From: Utricularia gibba
Taxonomy: Eukaryota > Streptophyta > Magnoliopsida > Lamiales > Lentibulariaceae
Assembly: GCA_002189035.1 (NCBI GenBank)
Contig: NEEC01000002.1
Span: forward strand, 620,001 to 684,000
DNA length: 64,000 nucleotides
Direction of reading: 5' to 3'
Part shown: piece by piece, positions 58,581-64,000 of the stretch
Position numbering within the stretch: position 1 is the stretch's first letter
How the letters are laid out: the number at the start of each line of letters is the position of its first letter
Notes under the pieces: model-generated
Database searches by the model: none
What the model saw: the letters and a program-made list of their open reading frames with translations, nothing else
Told to the model about the DNA's origin: nothing
Program-made: the position numbers and the translations under genes

Positions 58581-59602
58581 TCATTTTGGGGTGAAAGCCT
58601 GCAACACACACAAATCGGTTGTATAGCGTTATGGTGGAGATGTATGAATGTATTTCAAATTGGGAGTGCGTTGAGCTTACGGCGAAGATGGTTGCGTGGC
58701 CGGGATCCGCGAGATGAGCGAAGAGATTATCAATGGGTCCTGTTCCAGTGTAGATATGTTGAAACCAGGCACCGATGACGGCCAGCATCGCTAATCTCCC
58801 GTTCTTGATCTCCTTTGTTCGGATCTCCTTCACTTTTTCCGGTGACCCAGATCCCCAGCCCAGGGATCGAACCAGAGTCCGCCTGGGTAACCGACGTCGG
58901 TTCCGGTGAGCTTGTTGTTAGGGAAGATGGGATCGGTGTTCACGCTGCCGGGTTTGATGATATCCGCCCATCTCCGGCCCTCGGCCCATCCGATGAGAAT
59001 GAGCTCGATTATGAAAAGCGTGGTTGTATCAGTGAAATACTCCTGTTCGCCGGCCGTGTACCATGAGGGGTGTTGAGGACTCCGATCTTCGTGAGGAATT
59101 CAGGGATGAAGATCCCGGCGGCTCCCAGCATGGCCCATCTGCAGTGAACGATCTCCGATTGTTGGTTCCATTTCAAGGTCTCCGGATCAGATCCTGTGAT
59201 AATTCATCGGGATTCCTTAACATCCGAACTGAAGAATCTTGGTTTCAGCGGTTTGAAAGCTGAAAAAAGTGTACCTAGTCCAAGAGGGTCGAAGCCGAAA
59301 TCTCCAGGAAGGCTACCGTCGAGCCACGGAGGCGGAGTGCTGCCGGGGAACCAAAGGGGTCTATCTGGATCTGCCGCGGCGCAGACGGCAACCGATCGGG
59401 AGCTCGTCTGAGTTGCAGATTTGCCACCGCCCCTGAGTTTTCTCGATCCGAAAAAGGAGGTCTTGGTACTGGAACTGCAATTCAACTCGGAATTGAGCGA
59501 CGAATGTGAAAAGAAAGTAAACTGAGAGTGATCAAGTACTTGCCTTGGGGATGAGAAGGCCACGGCGGCGATGGCTGATGAGGCGCAAGCGGAGGCGGCC
59601 AT
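58581..59602 (-). CDS. LHCA2: Photosystem I antenna protein LHCA2, frame broken by two single-base deletions
   Basis: Exons in order of transcription: 59544-59602, 59275-59474, 58681-59193 and 58581-58598. With two missing bases restored the length is 263 residues, as expected. A chloroplast transit peptide is followed by [20 protein letters not shown], then three chlorophyll-binding helices including [18 protein letters not shown] and [16 protein letters not shown], and the end GHATIFA|AFTPK. LHCA2 forms a dimer with LHCA3 in the light-harvesting belt of photosystem I. Deletions: near 59066-59070 (LNTP should run on as [11 protein letters not shown]) and near 58861-58867 (WFDP should run on as LGWGSG). 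Exon and phase bookkeeping closes only with both bases added. The first intron (69 bp) uses a GC donor. The promoter side has CCAAT, GATAAG and two CACGTG boxes. Confidence 0.93.
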
Positions 59603-60090
59603 GTCGACGGATTTTGGCTGGCGTCTAAGTGTCTGGTGCGTCCTCTAAATGGGCAGGGGCAGGCGCCCAAGATTTTGTAATCAACGGCTTATCTCTTGAG
59701 GATAGGGGCGAAGTTTGTGATTGGACGATTTCTATTCCACGTGGACACACGAATCTATCGACCGCCACGTGTCTCCTGCATATCAAAATCTCACACATGT
59801 GACACCCTCCATTGAAAAGGGAAATTATTGAGTTGCCGAAAACCTCACCTGCCACCCGCGGGTTGACTTGAACCCAAGGATCGACCCGACCCGAATCCAA
59901 CTCTACCCTTCCAAGTTCCAATTGAAGAGATATGTTACTAAGAACAAGGCGGATAAAATCACATTAAGGATGCAAACTGCAAATGATACAAATCCACACA
60001 GATTTCAGCCACAAGCTACAAATGAAAACATGCATCACATCTAATAGAAATCTGACTTAGAATCATATTCGCTGGGAGCTTCCATTAACA
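59603..60090. other. LHCA2 promoter and REF/LDAP 3' end
   Basis: About 490 bp between two minus-strand genes. It contains the LHCA2 promoter cluster described separately and the 3' UTR of the REF/LDAP gene. Confidence 0.55.
59688..59771 (-). promoter_or_regulatory. Light-type promoter cluster of LHCA2
   Basis: On the minus strand upstream of LHCA2: a GATAAG I-box at 59688-59693, a CCAAT box at 59720-59724, and G-boxes CACGTG at 59738-59743 (within CCACGTGG) and 59766-59771. I-box plus G-box is the classic arrangement of light-regulated nuclear photosynthesis genes. Confidence 0.65.
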
Positions 60091-61179
60091 TCAGTCATTC
60101 TTCACTGCAGCCTCCTCCAGCTGCTTATAGGCCTTGGAAATTTCTTCAACTGGAACGAGAGGAGCATAGGAGAAGATGGTATAGCCCCTTTGATTCAGGT
60201 CTACGATCAGGCTGTTATACCTCTCTGACCAGTATGTAGCGGTGGGAAGAGCCATCTGAGTTAGTCCACTGAGAGGGGATACGCATTGGCTTTGTACCAC
60301 ACCAGAGCCAACTGAGTCACCGTGAATTGCTTGGAGAGTTGGCTGGCATGGATGAGAGCAGCTGCTGGACCATCGGCTTGGGCCTCGACGATCAGCTGCT
60401 GGAGGACCTGGTACGCCTTGTCAACCACTGTGTGTGCCTCGGAGACGAGCTTCTTGGCAGGGGGAGGTGCAAGCTTATCGAACTTGTTGACAACCACGTC
60501 CACCTACGTTAATGAGGAAGTGATGATGGCAGATAGCAAGCACCATTTGTTATAAGATGAAAAAGCAGTTACTTCATGGAAAGCTTTGACAGAAGGCATC
60601 ATCAGTTACATATAATTCATGTGGGGGAGGAACCACAGATAAAAGGCCAAACCAGATCTATTGGGTGTTTAACTTCAATATACCAGAATTCTAACTGTGG
60701 CATTTTAAACAGACCAATTCGCAGTACTAAATTTTTTGCTGACTTCAGAAAAGGGGTCACTTTACCAGAAACGATACAAAACGTAAATCAACAAGAATGG
60801 CGAAATCGGAGAAAATGGGAAGAACATAGGGAAAAAAAAAGCACCTTGCCGTCAAGAAAAACAAGGAAGTCGGTTGGTACGCCTTTGAATCTATCATAAA
60901 CAGGATCCGCAGCAGTCTTCACAGTTTTCTCCACTACGACGAGGGACGATTTCAAGGATCCAGAATTCTGCTTAGCATAATCATAAAGATTCGATACAAA
61001 GACCACGGTTTTCAGGGCCAGGGTCCTGATCAAACCCAAGTATTTCAACTGCCTTTCAGCACCTTCAACCTCAACCTAAAAATTTTCGCGAAAAAGAAAT
61101 CATAGATCAATCAGCGTTACAGAAAAGTCGCGGAGAGCAGATTCACGAATCCGCATCTACTAACCTGAGATGCAGCCAT
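60091..61179 (-). CDS. REF/SRPP family lipid-droplet-associated protein, frame broken by one base
   Basis: Exons in order of transcription: 61165-61179, 60845-61075 and 60091-60503; with one restored base 219 residues. The protein begins MAASQVEVEGAERQLKYLG and has the REF core VPTDFLVFLDGKVDVVV, then ALVWYKANAYP and MALPTATYWSERYN, and SYAPLVPVEEISKAY near the end. REF/SRPP proteins coat cytosolic lipid droplets in ordinary plants (LDAPs) and rubber particles in latex plants, and respond to stress. In the last exon a C run near 60275-60278 is one base short: YP should continue as PLSGLTQMALP, which is what the next frame reads; as written the frame stops at 60261. Confidence 0.9.
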
Positions 61180-61764
61180 GAACACGTTCTGGGAAACTCA
61201 GCGTCCTCGAAGATGAGCTGGCCCTCAGTGATTCAATATCACTGTTGGCGTGATGACCGAAGTAAGCAACAGTAAAGAAACTCCTCGAGACATTCGAGAA
61301 ACTTCCTACGCTGTCGACGGTAGAAAATCAGCCACGTGGTGCCCGAGGGCCCCGTCTAGCAAAGTGTTCACTCCCAAGTTCTAGTCGTTTGAAAACAACC
61401 GAATTTTAGTCCCCCCATCGTCTTGATCTGCAATGAACTGGCAGATTGAATCTTGTCCTACAGTTTTCTAAGATCTCGGAATGCGATAAGTTTGAATATG
61501 GTAGTTTCTTGGTGCCAAGATTTGGTTACTAAAGAAGATGGCATGTTGACACAAAATGCAAGCATATACCTTATTATTTCTTTGTGAGGGAGTCGAGGAT
61601 GGCATGCTGAAGCAAGTGGGCCCCAGAAAAAGAGAAGAAATGAGATAGGTTATGTATGAAGTTTACTGGTACTCTTCGTGGTAAAATCAAACTGAGCGGA
61701 GAAATGGATGTCAATCGAGAGATTGCTTGCGGCAGGTTGTGGAATCACTGTGAATTCAAGTGGC
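61180..61764. other. REF/LDAP promoter and ASY1 3' end
   Basis: 585 bp between the ASY1 stop codon and the REF/LDAP start. No further gene seen. Confidence 0.5.
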
Positions 61765-64000
61765 TTAGCATTTCTGGCGCTTTATGTACTGAATGATGGG
61801 ATCTTTAACCTACACAGGAAAAGGCAAGATCAAAGAGAAGGGAAGTGACAGATGGCTAACATGTTACGGCATTGGGCTTACCATGCTGGCTTTTCGTGAC
61901 CGTTTTTCCTGAGTTGGTGTGCTCTCCATGGCATCATCTGCTCCATCGGCATCATGGGCGTTTCCATTGGCCCTGCCATCACCAGCACCCGGCACAAAGC
62001 TCTCTCTGGAAGCAGCAGGCTGTTGATTTTTCAAGGTTAAGATGTGTAGGCGCGGATAGCCGATGATCAAAAATTGAGTAGAACCTCAACTACGCTAGTG
62101 GGAGTACCCCCGGGATGATCCCTTTTCCCAGTGATACCGTTTACGGATCTCGTGGATTCAGAAAGGTTCACATCGGATCGATCTCTTGTACGTGTGAGGT
62201 CTGATCCAATTGAGTGCAGGCCACCACATGTAGACAGGTCGATTTTGCTGTTGGCTGAAAATCAGAAAGCACCATGTCAGATTGTGAGGATGAAGTGTAT
62301 GTAACTGGGAGTTATTAGATTGAATGATCACCAGTTTTTTCGAGTTCAGTCAAGACTATCTTCCTTGATGGATCTGCAACCATCTCCTTCATAAATAATC
62401 TACTGTCAGTGTCACGAGGCAAATAGCAACTAGACAGTTAAATAACGGACGCGTACCTTGGCCTCTATTTTCAAAAGCTTCTTCACTTCAACAAGTTTTT
62501 TCTCGGTAAGGTCAGAGTGGAGCACACGCTTGCCTGAAACCAAAAGCAGCTAGTTGATCAGCGAATATTTAGTAAGAAAACTTGGTTGCGGTGTATGATT
62601 ACCAAGTCTGCGGTTGCTGCCGATCTCAAGGAAACCTTCTTGGGTCATTTTGTCAATGAGCTTCCTGACCATGTTCAGGCTCACTTCACTGCCGAGTTTC
62701 TTATGGAGCTTTGCCGCAGTTATATGGTCCAGTGGAAGAGTGTGATATAAAGCCTGTTACGGAAGTGATTTAAGCAATTCACCAGAGACTGAAGTTCAGT
62801 GCAAGAGACAAAAAGTAAGTTCACCTGCACGTAGACGTGATCAAAACAGAGATTTCCAGGTTTTCCACCATCAGGTATCTTTTGTCCATCATATTCCTCC
62901 TTTACAACCTCAAAGTCATACTCCATCGTCTGCCAGTTTAGTTATAAATCCCACTCGAACGTTTTAAATGTAAGTCAAAATATGGGGATGAGAAAGAAGA
63001 GAAAAGGAACCTTTTTCTTGTTAATGATATAACTGCCTCCAGTAGCTTTTGAAACAGAACCTTCCTTCAAAAGCATGTCCATGATTTCTGGATCAAAGAA
63101 GTAGAGTAAACGTCTGATGTGCATAGCTCTCAGGATTATACACTCGCTTATATCCCTTTAAGGCTAACATCACAAGTGTACCTTCAATTAGGACCTGCAA
63201 AAGTAGCAACATTAAATACCCGATACCATAGAAAAGTTGCACTTCCAATTTTGGTCTTAAAATCATGCCAGAAAAGCACTTACTACTGAGATGTCTGGGA
63301 AGTTAGAGAGCACATCTGTGAGTTCAAGCACATCAAGGTGATAGGAGTTAACCCAATCCCTTACTCGCCTCAGCTGGTGTGCATCTTCAGCTGGATCCTG
63401 GGTATTATCTATGTAGAAAGGGGCAAATACCAGAGTTGATACACGTAGAATCAGGTGAGTGCAAACTGACAAGCACATTGTTCGAATTCTGAGGCACCTT
63501 CCTGAACAGGAGCATCATCTCCAGGATTTTGTCGTGCTGTCACAAGAAACATTAGCAGTTTGATTGTGAATTTTAAGATACACCAGAATACTGTGTTGAA
63601 AAATCAAAGCTAACCTGCTGGTGCTACGATATACTGATCATCATCTGAATTGCCGATCTGAGGCCCATGAAAAGGTGATAACTTATGAATAGGATGGTTG
63701 CAATCATTTTAGGAACAAGCGCTTGACAATATCAAAGTTCCAAAGGGAGCTCATAATCTCCTCCTCACCTCGCTTCCAGAATCACTAGATTCATCATTCT
63801 GGATAGAGTCATGTCCTAAGCTCATCTCATCATCTTGAATTTCGTTGTTTTCATCTTCACATGGATCAAGCACGCTCTTCACCTGTTGTCTTATACGTGA
63901 ATACATGTTAACCAGGGGTAGAGAATTCAGAAATCCAATGTGTAAAAATGCAGACCTTCAGAGCCAGCACCAAGTGCTTGCTATTTACTTTACCAACTTC
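61765..64000 (-). CDS. ASY1: Meiotic chromosome-axis protein ASY1, C-terminal part (partial at right edge)
   Basis: Fourteen exons in order of transcription: 63956-64000 (continues beyond the window), 63769-63882, 63615-63657, 63498-63536, 63284-63408, 63182-63194, 63011-63087, 62825-62929, 62603-62753, 62457-62533, 62332-62386, 62085-62254, 61882-62019, 61765-61809, together 398 residues in one frame. The end of the HORMA region (KVNSKHLVLALK) is followed by an acidic stretch, the SWIRM domain (WVNSYHLDVLELTDVLSNF through KATGGSYIINKKK), a winged-helix-like region (HITAAKLHKKLGSEVSLNM) and the closure-motif tail ending KDPIIQYIKRQKC. ASY1 (Hop1 homologue) loads on meiotic chromosome axes and promotes inter-homologue recombination and synapsis. 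One exon is only 13 nt long. Confidence 0.95.

Noticed and set aside
1-64000. CRISPR arrays, operons, bacterial signals, rRNA, organelle insertions
   Set aside because: Looked for and not seen; the window is ordinary plant nuclear sequence.

Overview
This is 64 kb of nuclear DNA from a flowering plant. Every protein gene I can recognise belongs to a plant family, most are split by GT-AG introns of about 60-1200 bp, and the space between genes is very AT-rich. A SEPALLATA-type MADS gene, miR156- and miR394-regulated genes and a chloroplast LHCA2 gene point to an angiosperm, probably a dicot. I cannot name the species.

Layout. 2.4-5.6 kb: a trihelix transcription factor and a 2-oxoglutarate dioxygenase. 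6.9-14.5 kb: a 19-exon ARF-GAP (AGD1/AGD3 type) and the pseudokinase CORYNE. 15.5-20.7 kb: a 16-exon SCD2 gene (minus) and a divergent LITAF/GILP gene. 22.1-25.5 kb: a CONSTANS-like gene, a broken VARLMGLE-motif gene and a hybrid proline-rich cell-wall gene. 28.4-29.3 kb: a VNI2-like NAC. 34.1-39.9 kb: a CC-type glutaredoxin, a decayed plastid-type G6PDH copy and a WRKY75-like gene. 43.9-53.9 kb: an SPL13-like gene, a SEP-type MADS gene with an FLC-like MADS relic behind it, a small membrane protein, tRNA-Ser(UGA), RAMP4 and the F-box gene LCR. 57.0-64.0 kb: an SPL2/10/11-like gene, LHCA2, a REF/LDAP gene and the 3' two-thirds of the meiotic gene ASY1, which runs off the right edge.

How the genes relate. 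There are no operons, but 43.9-58.3 kb packs four regulators of phase change and meristem or floral identity: two SPL genes with miR156 sites, SEP, and LCR with a perfect-looking miR394 site. RAMP4 and LCR are tail to tail with an SPL2/10/11-type gene next door, the same neighbourhood I know from Arabidopsis At1g27330-At1g27370. The SEP gene plus FLC-like relic looks like a remnant of the ancient SEP-FLC tandem.

Quality warning. At least four single-base deletions, at or beside homopolymer runs, break reading frames in otherwise conserved genes (dioxygenase; LHCA2 twice; REF/LDAP). I think consensus-sequence errors are the likelier cause than gene death, but real mutations are possible. Exon coordinates were derived by hand from splice consensus and checked so that joined lengths keep the reading frame; no alignment or transcript was available.
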